NCBI RefSeq assembly: GCF_002741985.1
Contig: NZ_APHW01000021.1
Coordinates: forward strand, 124,001 to 188,000
DNA: 64,000 bases
Direction of reading: 5' to 3'
From: Vibrio rotiferianus CAIM 577 = LMG 21460
GTDB lineage: Bacteria; Pseudomonadota; Gammaproteobacteria; Enterobacterales; Vibrionaceae
A program made the translations under genes and the position numbers. Position 1 is the first letter of the stretch. Each line of letters begins with the position of its first letter. Below, in pieces: positions 18,469-28,578 of this stretch. Under the pieces are notes generated by a model. The model did no database searches. It was not told the origin of the DNA and worked only from the letters and a program-made list of their open reading frames with translations.

Positions 18469-19047
18469 ATGACCGAATATATTTTGTTGTTGGTCGGCAC
18501 TGTGCTGGTGAACAACTTTGTACTGGTGAAGTTTTTAGGCTTGTGTCCTTTTATGGGCGTGTCTAAAAAACTGGAAACAGCAATTGGCATGGGCTTAGCT
18601 ACAACTTTTGTACTAACGCTCGCGTCTGTGTGTGCCTACTTGGTGGAAAGCTATGTTTTGCGTCCACTGGGCATCGAATATCTACGAACCATGAGCTTTA
18701 TTTTGGTGATCGCTGTTGTTGTACAGTTCACCGAAATGGTCGTGCACAAAACCAGCCCAACGCTTTATCGTCTGTTGGGTATCTTCCTACCTCTGATCAC
18801 AACGAACTGTGCGGTTCTGGGTGTTGCTCTGCTTAACATCAATGAGAACCACAACTTTATCGAATCGATCATTTACGGTTTTGGCGCAGCGGTTGGCTTC
18901 TCTTTGGTACTGATCCTATTTGCGTCAATGCGTGAACGTATTGCTGCTGCCGACGTACCAGTGCCGTTTAAAGGCGCATCGATTGCGATGATTACCGCAG
19001 GCCTGATGTCTCTTGCCTTTATGGGCTTTACAGGTTTGGTGAAGTAA
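18469..19047 (+). CDS. rnfA: Ion-translocating oxidoreductase complex subunit RnfA
   Basis: 192-residue inner-membrane subunit of the Rnf (Rsx) complex, which couples electron transfer between ferredoxin or NADH pools to ion movement. In E. coli the same complex keeps SoxR reduced. Six membrane helices are predicted. Landmarks are [20 protein letters not shown] near residue 14 and [17 protein letters not shown], the paired Cys-containing half-helices shared with RnfE and NqrD/E. The start is the ATG at 18469 ([14 protein letters not shown]), the family start. First gene of rnfABCDGE-nth. Confidence 0.95.
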   Translation: MTEYILLLVGTVLVNNFVLVKFLGLCPFMGVSKKLETAIGMGLATTFVLTLASVCAYLVESYVLRPLGIEYLRTMSFILVIAVVVQFTEMVVHKTSPTLYRLLGIFLPLITTNCAVLGVALLNINENHNFIESIIYGFGAAVGFSLVLILFASMRERIAAADVPVPFKGASIAMITAGLMSLAFMGFTGLVK

Positions 19048-19050
19048 ACG

Positions 19051-19644
19051 ATGAGTACGATTTTAATTGCGATCATCGCTCTTGCTGCCCTCGCCGCTGT
19101 ATTTGGGGCCATACTTGGTTTTGCATCGATTCGCTTCAAAGTCGAAGCGGATCCAATTGTCGATCAAATCGATTCTATCCTACCGCAAACTCAGTGTGGC
19201 CAATGTGGCTACCCTGGTTGTCGTCCATACGCAGAAGCAATCGCGAATGGCGATAAAATCAATAAATGTCCTCCAGGTGGTCAAGCGACCATTGAAAAAC
19301 TGGCGGATCTAATGGGCGTCGAAGCGGAAGAGTCGGCACACGATCTCGACAGCAAAGTCAAAACCGTTGCTTTCATCCATGAAGATATGTGTATCGGTTG
19401 TACCAAGTGTATTCAAGCGTGTCCTGTGGATGCGATTGTTGGTGGTACTAAAGCCCTTCATACCGTTATCAAAGACGAGTGTACCGGTTGTGACTTGTGT
19501 GTTGCTCCTTGTCCAACTGACTGTATTGAAATGATTCCTGTGGAAACCACCACAGAGAGCTGGAAGTGGAAGCTTAACGCTATTCCAGTAGTTAACATTA
19601 CGGATGCTGCCAACGCAGCGAACGTGACTGATTCAATTAAATAA
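19051..19644 (+). CDS. rnfB: Rnf complex iron-sulfur subunit RnfB
   Basis: 197-residue subunit with an N-terminal membrane anchor (residues 3-25). An Fe-S domain follows ([20 protein letters not shown] with a distal Cys in KCPPGG). Two ferredoxin-type 4Fe-4S motifs complete it ([18 protein letters not shown] and [18 protein letters not shown]). It carries electrons at the cytoplasmic face of the complex. The ATG lies three bases after the rnfA stop. Confidence 0.95.
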   Translation: MSTILIAIIALAALAAVFGAILGFASIRFKVEADPIVDQIDSILPQTQCGQCGYPGCRPYAEAIANGDKINKCPPGGQATIEKLADLMGVEAEESAHDLDSKVKTVAFIHEDMCIGCTKCIQACPVDAIVGGTKALHTVIKDECTGCDLCVAPCPTDCIEMIPVETTTESWKWKLNAIPVVNITDAANAANVTDSIK

Positions 19645-19652
19645 GGTTTCGT

Positions 19653-22493
19653 ATGTTGTCTTTGATTGAACAAATTCGTACTGGTTCGCTATGGGATTTC
19701 CCAGGCGGCGTGCATCCGGCAGAAAACAAAAAGCAATCCAACAAAACTGAATTGGTTCATGCAGCCATTCCGTCGGAAATCGTCCTACCTCTGAAACAAC
19801 ACATCGGTAAAGCAGGTAATCTATTGATTGCTGTTGGTGACACAGTGTTGAAAGGTCAACAGCTAACGGCGTCAGACAGTGGTTTCACCGTTCCTGTTCA
19901 TGCACCAACTTCTGGGCAAGTGACGGCTATTGAACCACGCACCGTTGCTCACCCATCGGGGTTAAGTGAACTGTGCGCAGTGATTACACCTGATGGTAAC
20001 GATACTTGGTGTGAGAAAACGCCAGTAGCCGATTACACCCAAGAATCCGCTGATGCACTAATCGACGTGATTCGCCTTGCTGGTATCTCTGGCATGGGTG
20101 GCGCAGGCTTCCCTACCGCTAAGAAGATCCAATCGGGTATTGCGCGTACCGAAATTCTTATCGTTAATGCGGCAGAATGTGAACCTTACATCACCGCCGA
20201 TGACAAACTCATGCAAGAGCATGCGGACGAACTGATCCAAGGTATCGAGATCGTTGAGCATATTCTCAAGCCAAAACTGACCATCATTGGTATTGAAGAT
20301 AACAAGCCAGCAGCAATCAAAGCGCTGGAACAAGCGGCGATGAACAAAGACATCGTGATCCGCGTTATCCCAACCAAATACCCTTCTGGTGGTGAGAAGC
20401 AGCTCATCAAGATTTTGACCAACAAAGAAGTTCCTAGCGGCGCTATCCCTGCTGATATTGGCATCCTGGTTCAAAACGTTGGTTCTCTCTACTCAATTAA
20501 ACGTGCAGTGATCGATGGCGAACCTGTAGTAAATCGCATCGTGACTCTGACGGGTAAGACCTTCAAGCAACCACGTAACGTTTGGACGCTACTTGGTACG
20601 CCAGTACAAGCACTTTTAGACGAGTTTGGCTACAAAGCAGATAAGAAACTGCAGCGCCTGATCATGGGTGGTCCAATGATGGGCTTTACCCTACCCCACG
20701 CTCAGGTTCCCATCACTAAAACGTCAAACTGTATTCTGGCACCGAAGCGTCGTGAGATCGCTTCTGACCAATATGAAATGGAATGTATCCGTTGTAGCCA
20801 ATGTGCGGAAGCGTGCCCTGCATCGCTATTACCACAGCAGCTCCAATGGTATGCAAAAAGCCAAGAATACGAAAAGCTGGAAGAACTGAACCTTAAAGAT
20901 TGTATTGAATGTGGCGCGTGTGCATTTGTGTGCCCTAGTGAAATTCCACTGGTTCAATACTATCGTCAAGCGAAAGCTGAAATCCGTACACGCGCTCAAG
21001 AAGCGGCAGCAGCTGAACGAGCTAAGCTGCGCTTTGAAGAGAAGAAAGCGCGTATGGAACGCGAAAAAGCAGAACGTGAAAATCGCTTTAAGAAAGCCGC
21101 GGATGATCGTCGTAAAGACATGAAAGCCTCTGGCGGTGACGATGCGATTGCCGCAGCCATCGCTCGCGTGAAAGCACAAAAAGACAATGCCGAAGCCAAA
21201 GCGGAGCCAGCAGTGAAACCAGCGGTTGCAGCCGCGATTGCCAAAGCAAAAGCCAAACAAGCTGCGGCGGCTCAATCTGGTGCAGCGGAGCCTGATAACT
21301 CAGAAATGGCGAAGCTACGCGAAGAACGCAAACGTCTTGCTCGCGAACGCAAAGCGCAAAAAGAGCAAGGTGACGCATCTACGGATAATGCTGACGATAA
21401 GAAGTCGGCGGTTGCAGCAGCAATTGCCCGTGCTAAGGCGAAGAAAGCTCAACAAGAAGACGCATCAACACCTGCTGAATCTGGTGACAAGAAAGCAGCC
21501 GTCGCGGCAGCTATCGCCAGAGCTAAAGCGAAAAAAGCACAACAAGCAGATTCAACCGAATCTGTAGAAGCTGAAGTGCCTGCAGAACAAGCGGAAGATC
21601 CGAAGAAAGCCGCTGTTGCTGCAGCGATTGCCCGTGCAAAAGCGCGCAAAGCTAAGCAAGAAGACTCTACAGAATCTGTAGAAACGGAAGCTCCTGCTGA
21701 ACAAGCTGAAGATCCAAAGAAAGCTGCTGTAGCTGCTGCCATTGCTCGTGCAAAAGCGCGCAAAGCTCAGCAAGAAGAATCAATTGAATCTGTAGAAACG
21801 GAAGCACCTGCAGAACAAGCGGAAGATCCGAAGAAAGCCGCAGTTGCTGCAGCGATTGCTCGTGCAAAAGCGCGCAAAGCTAAGCAAGAAAACTCTACAG
21901 AACCTGTAGAAACGGAAGCTCCTGCTGAACAAGCTGAAGATCCGAAAAAAGCCGCTGTTGCCGCAGCCATTGCTCGCGCTAAAGCACGCAAAGCTCAGCA
22001 AGAAGCACAAACAGAATCTGTTGAAGCGGAAGCGCCTGCAGAGCAAGTTGAAGATCCAAAGAAAGCCGCAGTTGCCGCTGCGATTGCTCGTGCAAAAGCG
22101 CGCAAAGCTAAGCAAGAAAACTCTACAGAACCTGTAGAAACTGAAGCTCCTGCTGAACAAGTTGAAGATCCAAAGAAAGCCGCAGTTGCCGCTGCGATTG
22201 CTCGTGCTAAAGCACGTAAGGCTCAGCAAGAATCACAAGCTGAATCCATTGAAGAAGCGCCTTCTGTAGAGCCAGAAGTGGATCCGAAGAAAGCTGCAGT
22301 TGCCGCTGCCATTGCCCGCGCTAAAGCACGTAAGGCTCAGCAAGAAGCACAATCTGAATCCGTTGAAGCAGCGCCTTCTGAAGAGCCAGAAGTGGATCCG
22401 AAGAAAGCTGCAGTTGCCGCTGCCATTGCCCGCGCTAAAGCGCGTAAGGCTCAGCAAGAAGCGAATAAGAACAATACTGAGGAGAACGAGTAA
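19653..22493 (+). CDS. rnfC: Rnf complex subunit RnfC with a long Lys/Ala/Glu tandem-repeat tail
   Basis: Peripheral NADH-binding subunit of Rnf. The normal RnfC body fills residues 1 to about 450: a sandwich/biotin-like N-terminus, a Gly-rich NADH/FMN-binding segment ([16 protein letters not shown]), and two 4Fe-4S motifs ([17 protein letters not shown] and [16 protein letters not shown]). The rest, about 490 residues, is low complexity. A coiled-coil-like Arg/Glu/Lys region is followed by eleven copies of an [14 protein letters not shown] unit. At 946 residues it is far longer than E. coli RsxC (about 740). The rnfD ATG overlaps the stop by one base. Confidence 0.95.
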   Translation: MLSLIEQIRTGSLWDFPGGVHPAENKKQSNKTELVHAAIPSEIVLPLKQHIGKAGNLLIAVGDTVLKGQQLTASDSGFTVPVHAPTSGQVTAIEPRTVAHPSGLSELCAVITPDGNDTWCEKTPVADYTQESADALIDVIRLAGISGMGGAGFPTAKKIQSGIARTEILIVNAAECEPYITADDKLMQEHADELIQGIEIVEHILKPKLTIIGIEDNKPAAIKALEQAAMNKDIVIRVIPTKYPSGGEKQLIKILTNKEVPSGAIPADIGILVQNVGSLYSIKRAVIDGEPVVNRIVTLTGKTFKQPRNVWTLLGTPVQALLDEFGYKADKKLQRLIMGGPMMGFTLPHAQVPITKTSNCILAPKRREIASDQYEMECIRCSQCAEACPASLLPQQLQWYAKSQEYEKLEELNLKDCIECGACAFVCPSEIPLVQYYRQAKAEIRTRAQEAAAAERAKLRFEEKKARMEREKAERENRFKKAADDRRKDMKASGGDDAIAAAIARVKAQKDNAEAKAEPAVKPAVAAAIAKAKAKQAAAAQSGAAEPDNSEMAKLREERKRLARERKAQKEQGDASTDNADDKKSAVAAAIARAKAKKAQQEDASTPAESGDKKAAVAAAIARAKAKKAQQADSTESVEAEVPAEQAEDPKKAAVAAAIARAKARKAKQEDSTESVETEAPAEQAEDPKKAAVAAAIARAKARKAQQEESIESVETEAPAEQAEDPKKAAVAAAIARAKARKAKQENSTEPVETEAPAEQAEDPKKAAVAAAIARAKARKAQQEAQTESVEAEAPAEQVEDPKKAAVAAAIARAKARKAKQENSTEPVETEAPAEQVEDPKKAAVAAAIARAKARKAQQESQAESIEEAPSVEPEVDPKKAAVAAAIARAKARKAQQEAQSESVEAAPSEEPEVDPKKAAVAAAIARAKARKAQQEANKNNTEENE
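21220..22485 (+). repeat. Coding tandem repeat in the 3' part of rnfC
   Basis: Eleven copies of a unit centred on AVAAAIA(R/K)AKA. From about 21590 the units have a regular period of 38-39 residues (about 117 bases). The linker alternates between KAKQE-type and KAQQE-type, so the recent duplication unit is probably a pair of units (about 234 bases). The last two copies (from about 22250) use a different linker, PEVDPKK. Confidence 0.92.
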
Positions 22494-23539
22494 TGTCGTT
22501 TTTTATTGCCAGTTCACCACACGCTCACAGCCGTCGTAGTACGCCTGATTTGATGAAATGGGTAGCACTGTGTGCAATTCCTGGCTTAGTGGCTCAAACC
22601 TACTTCTTTGGTTGGGGCACCATCATTCAACTTGTGTTCGCTATTGCGGTCGCGGTGTCGCTAGAAGCGCTAGTCATGCTTGTGCGTAAGCGTTCACCAA
22701 TGCGTGCACTTCGTGATAACAGTGCCATCGTGACAGCATGGTTATTAGCCGTTGCTATCCCACCATGGTCTCCGTGGTGGATCATGGTCATCGGCTTGAT
22801 TTTTGCCATCGTGATCGCGAAGCACCTATACGGCGGTATTGGTCAAAACCTATTTAACCCAGCGATGGTCGCCTACGTGGTGCTACTTATCTCCTTCCCT
22901 GTCCAGATGACAAGTTGGAGCGCACCTGTTTCATTGATGTCTGAGCACGTTAGTTTTGCAGACGCGTTATCTCTGATCTTCACTGGCTATGACTTTGATG
23001 GTTTGTCGCTGCAACAAGTTCGCGCTGGTGTGGATGGCGTAACAATGGCAACCCCATTAGATGCATTCAAAACCGGTATTCACACAGGTGCTACGCCAAG
23101 TGAGGTACTTTCACAGCCAATGTTTGGTGGGCTTGCGGGTATCGGTTGGCAATGGGTAAACCTAGCTTACTTGGTTGGTGGCCTAGTGATGATCAAGAAA
23201 CGTATCATCCAATGGTACATTCCTGTTGGTTTCCTAAGTAGCTTGGCACTGTTTAGTTCCGTGTTTAGCTTGATCATGCCGGGAGAAACCGCGTCACCAA
23301 TCTTCCACCTACTTTCAGGTGCAACGATGTTAGGCGCGTTCTTTATCGCTACCGATCCTGTTTCAGCATCAACGACCGTGAAAGGTCGCTTGATTTTCGG
23401 TGCTCTGATCGGCGCGTTGGTATTCATTATTCGTAGTTGGGGTGGCTTCCCAGATGGCGTTGCGTTCGCCGTTCTGCTTGCCAATATGTGTGTACCGTTG
23501 ATCGACTACTACACCAAACCAAGAACTTACGGTCACTGA
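22493..23539 (+). CDS. rnfD: Rnf complex membrane subunit RnfD
   Basis: 348-residue integral membrane flavoprotein, homologous to NqrB. About nine membrane segments are predicted. The covalent FMN site in this family is a Thr in an S/T-G-A-T motif; [20 protein letters not shown] and the [12 protein letters not shown] segment (candidate flavin-attachment Thr) are present. [17 protein letters not shown] is another conserved stretch. Starts by TAATG overlap with rnfC, so translation is probably coupled. Confidence 0.94.
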   Translation: MSFFIASSPHAHSRRSTPDLMKWVALCAIPGLVAQTYFFGWGTIIQLVFAIAVAVSLEALVMLVRKRSPMRALRDNSAIVTAWLLAVAIPPWSPWWIMVIGLIFAIVIAKHLYGGIGQNLFNPAMVAYVVLLISFPVQMTSWSAPVSLMSEHVSFADALSLIFTGYDFDGLSLQQVRAGVDGVTMATPLDAFKTGIHTGATPSEVLSQPMFGGLAGIGWQWVNLAYLVGGLVMIKKRIIQWYIPVGFLSSLALFSSVFSLIMPGETASPIFHLLSGATMLGAFFIATDPVSASTTVKGRLIFGALIGALVFIIRSWGGFPDGVAFAVLLANMCVPLIDYYTKPRTYGH

Positions 23540-23546
23540 GGTAAAC

Positions 23547-24185
23547 ATGTTAACCGCTATTAGAAAAAATGGTCTGACATTGGCGATCTTCGCCTGTGCT
23601 ACAACCGGTCTTGTGGCACTGACTCAGTACCTAACAAAAGATCAAATTAAGCTTCAGGAACAAAAGCAATTGCTGTCGGTTCTTAACCAAGTGATTCCGG
23701 AAGAAATGCATGACAACAACCTTGTTGCGGCATGTACTATGGTATCTGCACCCGATCTAGGTACGGTTCGCTCGATGCCAACTTACATTGCCACTAAAGA
23801 TGGCCAACCGACGGCAATGGCGATTGAGTCCATCGCACCAGATGGCTACAACGGTGAAATCAAAATCATCACTGGCATCGATAACCAAGGCAAGATCCTT
23901 GGTACTCGTATCCTAAGCCATCAAGAAACTCCGGGGTTGGGTGATAAAATTGATCTACGCGTTACGGACTGGATCTTGAGCTTCACTGGTAAGCAAGTGA
24001 CAGAAAGTAACTGGAATTCTTGGCAAGTTCGTAAAGATGGTGGCGATTTCGATCAGTTTACTGGCGCAACCATTACCCCTCGTGCGGTAGTGAAAGCGGT
24101 GAGAAACACAGTAAACTACGTAAATAAGTCGCGTGATGAGATTCTAAATCAGCCCCTAGACTGCGCAGGAGGCAACCATGAGTGA
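23547..24185 (+). CDS. rnfG: Rnf complex periplasmic FMN subunit RnfG
   Basis: 212-residue protein with one N-terminal membrane anchor (about residues 8-27) and a periplasmic FMN-binding domain. The covalent flavin attachment motif is [19 protein letters not shown] near residue 170, with the Thr of GAT as the FMN-linked residue; [13 protein letters not shown] is also typical. Its 3' end overlaps the rnfE start by eight bases. Confidence 0.94.
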   Translation: MLTAIRKNGLTLAIFACATTGLVALTQYLTKDQIKLQEQKQLLSVLNQVIPEEMHDNNLVAACTMVSAPDLGTVRSMPTYIATKDGQPTAMAIESIAPDGYNGEIKIITGIDNQGKILGTRILSHQETPGLGDKIDLRVTDWILSFTGKQVTESNWNSWQVRKDGGDFDQFTGATITPRAVVKAVRNTVNYVNKSRDEILNQPLDCAGGNHE

Positions 24186-24870
24186 AAATAAACTGCTAAT
24201 GAAAAACGGCATGTGGAGCAACAACCCTGCCCTAGTGCAACTTCTGGGTTTGTGTCCTCTACTTGCGGTTTCTTCTACTATTACCAACGCCCTTGGTTTG
24301 GGTGTCGCGACCTTGTTAGTGCTTGTCGGCTCTAACCTGACGGTTTCGTTGATTCGTAACTACGTACCAAAAGAAATCCGTATTCCGGTCTTCGTTATGA
24401 TCATCGCCGCCTTGGTAACTTGTGTTCAGCTCTTGATGAACGCTTACGCCTACGGACTGTATCTATCTCTGGGCATCTTCATCCCACTGATCGTAACTAA
24501 CTGTATTATCATCGGCCGTGCAGAAGCTTACGCATCGAAGAATGATCCATTGCCAGCAGCACTAGACGGTTTCTGGATGGGACTGGGTATGACAACGGTA
24601 TTGGTTGTACTTGGTGCTATGCGTGAACTGATCGGTAACGGTACTCTATTTGATGGCGCAGACCTACTATTGGGTGACTGGGCAGCGGCACTGCGTATTC
24701 AGGTTTTCCACTTCGATAGCAGCTTCCTATTGGCATTGTTGCCGCCGGGGGCTTTCATTGGCGTAGGACTTTTGATTGCGTTGAAAAACGTTATCGACAG
24801 CTCAATTCAGGCACGTCAGCCAAAAGAAGAAAAACCAGCCATTGAGCGCGCTCGCGTAACTAACGCATAA
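24178..24870 (+). CDS. rnfE: Rnf complex membrane subunit RnfE
   Basis: 230-residue paralogue of RnfA with six predicted helices and the mirror-image conserved Cys segments ([20 protein letters not shown] and [19 protein letters not shown]). It closes the ion-translocating core with RnfA. Starts with an AGGAGG-type ribosome site inside rnfG. A terminator follows before nth, so nth may be transcribed by read-through. Confidence 0.94.
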   Translation: MSENKLLMKNGMWSNNPALVQLLGLCPLLAVSSTITNALGLGVATLLVLVGSNLTVSLIRNYVPKEIRIPVFVMIIAALVTCVQLLMNAYAYGLYLSLGIFIPLIVTNCIIIGRAEAYASKNDPLPAALDGFWMGLGMTTVLVVLGAMRELIGNGTLFDGADLLLGDWAAALRIQVFHFDSSFLLALLPPGAFIGVGLLIALKNVIDSSIQARQPKEEKPAIERARVTNA

Positions 24871-24888
24871 TATAAGAATTCTAAAATC

Positions 24889-24916
24889 AAGGCTCTACCA
24901 CTCGTAGGGCCTTTTT
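24889..24916 (+). terminator. Hairpin terminator between rnfE and nth
   Basis: AAGGCTCTAC pairs with GTAGGGCCTT (one G-T pair) followed by five T. It lies in the 79-base gap after rnfE and may only partly separate nth from the operon. Confidence 0.75.
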
Positions 24917-24949
24917 CATAAACCGCAAAGACGGGTTTGGAAGTCAGCA

Positions 24950-25591
24950 ATGAACAAAGTCAAAAGAATTGAAATTCTCGAACGACTCCGAGAAAACAAT
25001 CCCAATCCTCAGACGGAGCTTAACTGGAGCACACCGTTTGAGTTGCTTATCGCCGTACTGCTTTCTGCGCAGGCGACAGACGTAAGTGTAAACAAAGCAA
25101 CAGACAAGCTTTACCCTGTTGCAAACACGCCACAAGGCATTCTTGATTTGGGTGTCGATGGTTTAAAGGAATACATCAAAACCATCGGTCTGTTTAATTC
25201 AAAAGCCGAAAACACCATCAAGACTTGTAAGATCTTGCTAGAGAAGCACAACGGCGAAGTACCAGAAGATCGTGCTGCACTTGAAGCTTTGCCGGGTGTA
25301 GGTCGTAAAACCGCTAACGTGGTACTGAATACCGCCTTCGGTTGGCCAACTATTGCAGTGGACACGCACATCTATCGTGTTTCTAACCGTACAAAGTTTG
25401 CGATGGGTAAAACCGTCGACGACGTAGAAGAAAAACTTCTTAAAGTGGTGCCAAAAGAGTTTAAGCTTGATGTACACCACTGGCTGATCCTTCATGGTCG
25501 CTATACCTGTGTGGCGAGAAAGCCGCGCTGTGGCAGTTGTATCATCGAAGATCTGTGTGAATTCAAAGAAAAAGTGTACCCAGACGAATAA
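24950..25591 (+). CDS. nth: Endonuclease III (DNA glycosylase/AP lyase)
   Basis: 213-residue base-excision repair enzyme for oxidised pyrimidines. The helix-hairpin-helix is LEALPGVGRKTANVVLNTAF with the catalytic Lys in GRKTA. The catalytic Asp lies in IAVDTHIYRVSNR. The C-terminal 4Fe-4S cluster uses CVARKPRCGSCIIEDLC. All are intact. Placement after rnfE is the same as in E. coli and other gammaproteobacteria. Confidence 0.96.
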   Translation: MNKVKRIEILERLRENNPNPQTELNWSTPFELLIAVLLSAQATDVSVNKATDKLYPVANTPQGILDLGVDGLKEYIKTIGLFNSKAENTIKTCKILLEKHNGEVPEDRAALEALPGVGRKTANVVLNTAFGWPTIAVDTHIYRVSNRTKFAMGKTVDDVEEKLLKVVPKEFKLDVHHWLILHGRYTCVARKPRCGSCIIEDLCEFKEKVYPDE

Positions 25592-25622
25592 ACCCGTCTG
25601 AAACAATCGCTAGGAGCAAATA

Positions 25623-26039
25623 ATGTCAAACGGTCGAATTCTTCACACCATGCTGCGCGTGGGTGATCTAGACAAATCTATCAAGTTCTACACTGAAGTC
25701 ATGGGCATGCAGTTGCTTCGTACTAATGAAAACAAAGAGTACGAATACACGCTGGCGTTCCTTGGTTACGGTGATGAGTCTCAAGGTGCCGTCATCGAAT
25801 TAACTTACAACTGGGGCACAACCGAGTACGACTTAGGGTCTGCATTTGGCCACATCGCGATTGGTGTAGATGATATCTACTCAACGTGTGACGCGATTAA
25901 AGCGGCTGGCGGTAACGTGACTCGTGAACCTGGCCCAGTAAAAGGCGGAACGACTCACATCGCTTTCGTTAAAGATCCAGACGGCTACATGGTTGAACTG
26001 ATTCAAAATAAACAAGCATCAGCAGGCCTAGAAGGCTAA
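25623..26039 (+). CDS. gloA: Lactoylglutathione lyase (glyoxalase I)
   Basis: 138-residue metalloenzyme that converts the methylglyoxal-glutathione adduct to S-lactoylglutathione. Two beta-alpha-beta-beta-beta modules are visible. The metal ligands are expected in [20 protein letters not shown] (His), VIELTYNWG (Glu), [12 protein letters not shown] (His) and GYMVELIQ (Glu); all four are present. A ribosome site AGGAGC precedes the ATG. A strong terminator follows. Confidence 0.95.
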   Translation: MSNGRILHTMLRVGDLDKSIKFYTEVMGMQLLRTNENKEYEYTLAFLGYGDESQGAVIELTYNWGTTEYDLGSAFGHIAIGVDDIYSTCDAIKAAGGNVTREPGPVKGGTTHIAFVKDPDGYMVELIQNKQASAGLEG

Positions 26040-26073
26040 CTAAGACGCCTCTACTGAAACACACTATTAATTA

Positions 26074-26104
26074 CAGGCAGGTCTGAGACCTGCCTTTCTT
26101 TTAT
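26074..26104 (+). terminator. Terminator after gloA
   Basis: AGGCAGGTC pairs with GACCTGCCT around TGA, followed by a T-rich tail. Confidence 0.9.
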
Positions 26105-26115
26105 CAACAAATTAC

Positions 26116-26144
26116 TTTACTTGATAATAATTATCGTTTAGATT
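26116..26144 (+). promoter_or_regulatory. Promoter with an embedded Fur box
   Basis: TTTACT (26116-26121), a 17-base spacer and TAGATT (26139-26144) form a sigma-70-type promoter. The spacer holds TGATAATAATTATCG (26122-26136), a 7-1-7 inverted repeat matching the core Fur site (TGATAAT-N-ATTATCA) at all but the last base. Repression by iron-loaded Fur is inferred. Confidence 0.7.
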
Positions 26145-26176
26145 CACCATCAACATCGACATGTGGGATAACGATA

Positions 26177-26611
26177 ATGATCAGTGAATGGGAAAAACAC
26201 ACACTTCTAGCCGATACCGCACTTCAACTAGATGACCCTGTTCGCAGCATTCTTCATTACCAGCAAGCCCTTAGCCTGAGTGAAGATATTAGCGAATGCG
26301 TGGAAATAGAAGCCGACGAGCGATTACTAATTTCGGTGATTTCATGCCACAACCTTGCCCAATTTTGGCGCTGGGTAGGCGACACAGAATATGAGCTCAA
26401 GTACCTTCAACTAGCGTCTGAAAAAGTACTGACACTGATCCCTCAGTGTCCTAATACAGATTGCGCAAGCTTTATTGACTCGATTGGCTGCTGTACCAAA
26501 GCTCTTGTCGATTTCATGAAGCGCCACCCAAATCCTGCAATCGCAAAACAAGTCGAGAAAATTGATACCGCGACTAATTGTGAGATCATTGCAAAGTTTC
26601 GCCTAAACTAA
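26177..26611 (+). CDS. Small helical protein, DUF2753-like, TPR-type pattern
   Basis: 144-residue soluble protein without signal peptide or membrane segment. The sequence reads as helix pairs (LLADTALQLDDPVRSILHYQ then QALSLSEDI, and YELKYLQLASEKVLTLIPQC), like a short tetratricopeptide-type repeat. Six Cys are present, including an adjacent pair in DSIGCCTKALVDF. I believe it belongs to a Vibrio-type family of unknown function (DUF2753), but that name is from memory. A Fur box lies inside the promoter, which suggests an iron-limitation role. It is monocistronic, ending at a bidirectional terminator. Confidence 0.7.
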   Translation: MISEWEKHTLLADTALQLDDPVRSILHYQQALSLSEDISECVEIEADERLLISVISCHNLAQFWRWVGDTEYELKYLQLASEKVLTLIPQCPNTDCASFIDSIGCCTKALVDFMKRHPNPAIAKQVEKIDTATNCEIIAKFRLN

Positions 26612-26670
26612 AACCTATTACACAAGCTAAGCGGCAACGAATAAAACTACTAACAACGTCAAGTGGATAC

Positions 26671-26702
26671 AAAAACGCCAGAGTCAAACTCTGGCGTTTT
26701 TA
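26671..26702. terminator. Bidirectional terminator between the DUF2753-like gene and motY
   Basis: AAAAACGCCAGAG pairs with CTCTGGCGTTTTT around a 5-base loop. It has A and T tracts on both sides and separates two converging genes. Confidence 0.92.
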
Positions 26703-26718
26703 TTGGTTAGCAGTTCAG

Positions 26719-27600
26719 TTAGACCTGGGTTCGTCCTAGAGAAATCACCACGCGACGGTTCTTATCTTTACCAATTGGAGATCCATTGTCCGCAATTGGA
26801 CGACGCTTACCGTAGCCTTGCACTTGGATTCTATCTTCCGGTAAACCGAGTGATTCAAAATAATCTCTCAATGACTCAGCTCTTCGCTCAGATAAGTTTT
26901 GGCTTTCACTTTTACCGTTGGTGGTATCTGTATAAGTGGCCACAAGCACTAAATCAATGTCTTGATTGTGACGCACGTAATCAGCAATTTGAGAGAGCCG
27001 TTTTTTTGATGCTTTTGTGAGCTGGTCGCCCTGGCGTTCATAATGCAAAATAGTGAACGCTATATCTTCAAAACTATATTTCAGCAAATTAGCAACGCAA
27101 TCACTAAACGCATTGTACTTACTTTGAAACAATACCGATGACAGAGCCACTTCTATACGCTGATCCCGGCTTTGCCAGTCTTGATAGCTAAACGTAGGAT
27201 AACGGCCTTTCTCTAGCTCAGACAGAATACCCCAAGCCATTTGCCCTCCAACATAACCATCAAACTGTTTGAAAAACTTGAGGTTAGTAATGCGGTCTGC
27301 GTTCTCTCCCGGTCGCCAAGGAGGCGGCATTGATATCAGGCTAACATTACGCGTCTCACCCATTGGGCGGCGCATCTTCAATTCAAAATCTAAGTTGATT
27401 TTTTTACTCGCATGAGATGAAAACACAGCATCACCAAAGTTTGGAATAGGATGAACAAGCTGACATTCCAACGGAGTATTGACCACCATTTCCCACTGAG
27501 ACTGCTGCGGTGTGGCTAAATAACGCTTCCCCATTGCCAATGCATCACTTGCACTTAGCATAGAGAGTACTGCACCACTTGTTATTAGCCATTTCTTCAT
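26719..27600 (-). CDS. motY: Sodium-type polar flagellar motor protein MotY
   Basis: 293-residue periplasmic protein of the T-ring, which fixes the PomAB stators around the sodium-driven polar flagellum. A signal peptide covers residues 1-22 (ending DALA). The N-terminal half is the MotY-specific domain that binds the basal body ([20 protein letters not shown]). The C-terminal half, about 155-290, is an OmpA-like peptidoglycan-binding domain ([20 protein letters not shown], then [11 protein letters not shown] and NRRVVISL). Length is exactly that of known Vibrio MotY. It stands alone, away from other flagellar genes, as usual for motY. Confidence 0.95.
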   Translation of the reverse strand: MKKWLITSGAVLSMLSASDALAMGKRYLATPQQSQWEMVVNTPLECQLVHPIPNFGDAVFSSHASKKINLDFELKMRRPMGETRNVSLISMPPPWRPGENADRITNLKFFKQFDGYVGGQMAWGILSELEKGRYPTFSYQDWQSRDQRIEVALSSVLFQSKYNAFSDCVANLLKYSFEDIAFTILHYERQGDQLTKASKKRLSQIADYVRHNQDIDLVLVATYTDTTNGKSESQNLSERRAESLRDYFESLGLPEDRIQVQGYGKRRPIADNGSPIGKDKNRRVVISLGRTQV

Positions 27601-27905
27601 TTAGATATAATCTCTTAAACGGCAGGCAATTGCCGTTGATCTGGTTCTATTGAAAACTATCGAAATAATGCAAAATTCTCGCCAACTATAATAGCTGAAG
27701 ACCAAACAGAGGCCGCCTTCCACTTACCTTCTATATAAAATGAAAAATTACTTCGCCAGATTAGAGAGTTACATACCTGCTAATTCAGAGTATAAGTCTT
27801 GTTTTATATAGACATTGTTGAATTAGATAATTATGAGAAATTGCGGTTTTTCTCATCGGTAGAATCTGCAATAATGCAGCCTTCGTCACACAAAAATAAG
27901 CCGAC
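27601..27905. other. Divergent promoter region between motY and rnt
   Basis: 305 A+T-rich bases without a gene. An inverted repeat ACGGCA/TGCCGT lies at about 27618-27635, just upstream of motY. No promoter could be assigned with confidence. Confidence 0.4.
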
Positions 27906-28550
27906 ATGACAATAGAAAATGAAGCTCTAACCCTGAAAAAGCGTTTTCGAGGTTATTTCCCAGTGGTAGTTGATGTTGAGACCGCAGGTTTCAATGCTCA
28001 AACTGATGCACTTTTAGAAATTTGCGCCGTCACCCTAAGCATGGATGAAAATGGCGATCTGCATCCTGCCTCAACCATTCATTTTCATATCGAACCTTTT
28101 GAAGGCGCGAATTTGGAAAAAGAAGCGCTAGAATTTAACGGCATTCGTGACCCTTTTAGCCCGCTACGTGGCGCTGTTTCTGAACAAGAAGCACTAAAAG
28201 AGATTTACAAGTTAATCCGTAAAGAGCAAAAAGCAGCAGATTGCTCAAGAGCGATCATGGTTGCACATAATGCGGCTTTCGACTTAGGTTTTGTTAATGC
28301 AGCTAACGAGCGCTGCAAACTAAAAAGAGTCCCTTTCCATCCATTTGCCACTTTTGACACCGCAACATTAAGTGGACTTGCTTATGGTCAAACTGTTCTT
28401 GCCAAAGCATGCAAAACAGCAGGGATGGATTTTGACAATCGTGAGGCTCACTCAGCCCTTTACGATACACAAAAAACTGCAGAGTTATTCTGTGGCATCG
28501 TCAACAAATGGAAGGCCCTCGGCGGTTGGCCGCTTGTTGACGAAGAATAA
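27906..28550 (+). CDS. rnt: Ribonuclease T
   Basis: 214-residue DEDDh exonuclease that trims tRNA and other stable RNA 3' ends and removes the terminal AMP of tRNA CCA ends. Catalytic motifs are intact: Exo [21 protein letters not shown] (Asp and Glu), Exo [16 protein letters not shown] (Asp), and Exo [19 protein letters not shown] (His and Asp). Length and N-terminus ([20 protein letters not shown]) are as in E. coli. The next gene starts 28 bases later, so the two may be co-transcribed. Confidence 0.96.
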   Translation: MTIENEALTLKKRFRGYFPVVVDVETAGFNAQTDALLEICAVTLSMDENGDLHPASTIHFHIEPFEGANLEKEALEFNGIRDPFSPLRGAVSEQEALKEIYKLIRKEQKAADCSRAIMVAHNAAFDLGFVNAANERCKLKRVPFHPFATFDTATLSGLAYGQTVLAKACKTAGMDFDNREAHSALYDTQKTAELFCGIVNKWKALGGWPLVDEE

Positions 28551-28578
28551 TAAATAAACACAACATATTAGGAAAAGT

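Noticed and set aside
20829..22457. Several long open frames on the minus strand across rnfC
   Set aside because: They are frame shadows of the repetitive rnfC coding sequence (low-complexity Phe/Ser/Leu or Ala/Ser translations) without ribosome sites.
21220..22485. CRISPR-like array
   Set aside because: The repeats are in frame, encode a continuous [18 protein letters not shown] protein repeat and have no unique spacers or cas genes.
27601..27660. Sigma-28 promoter of motY
   Set aside because: A GCCGTTTAA element resembles the -10, but no TAAA-type -35 lies at the proper distance; the spacing to TCAA is about three bases short.
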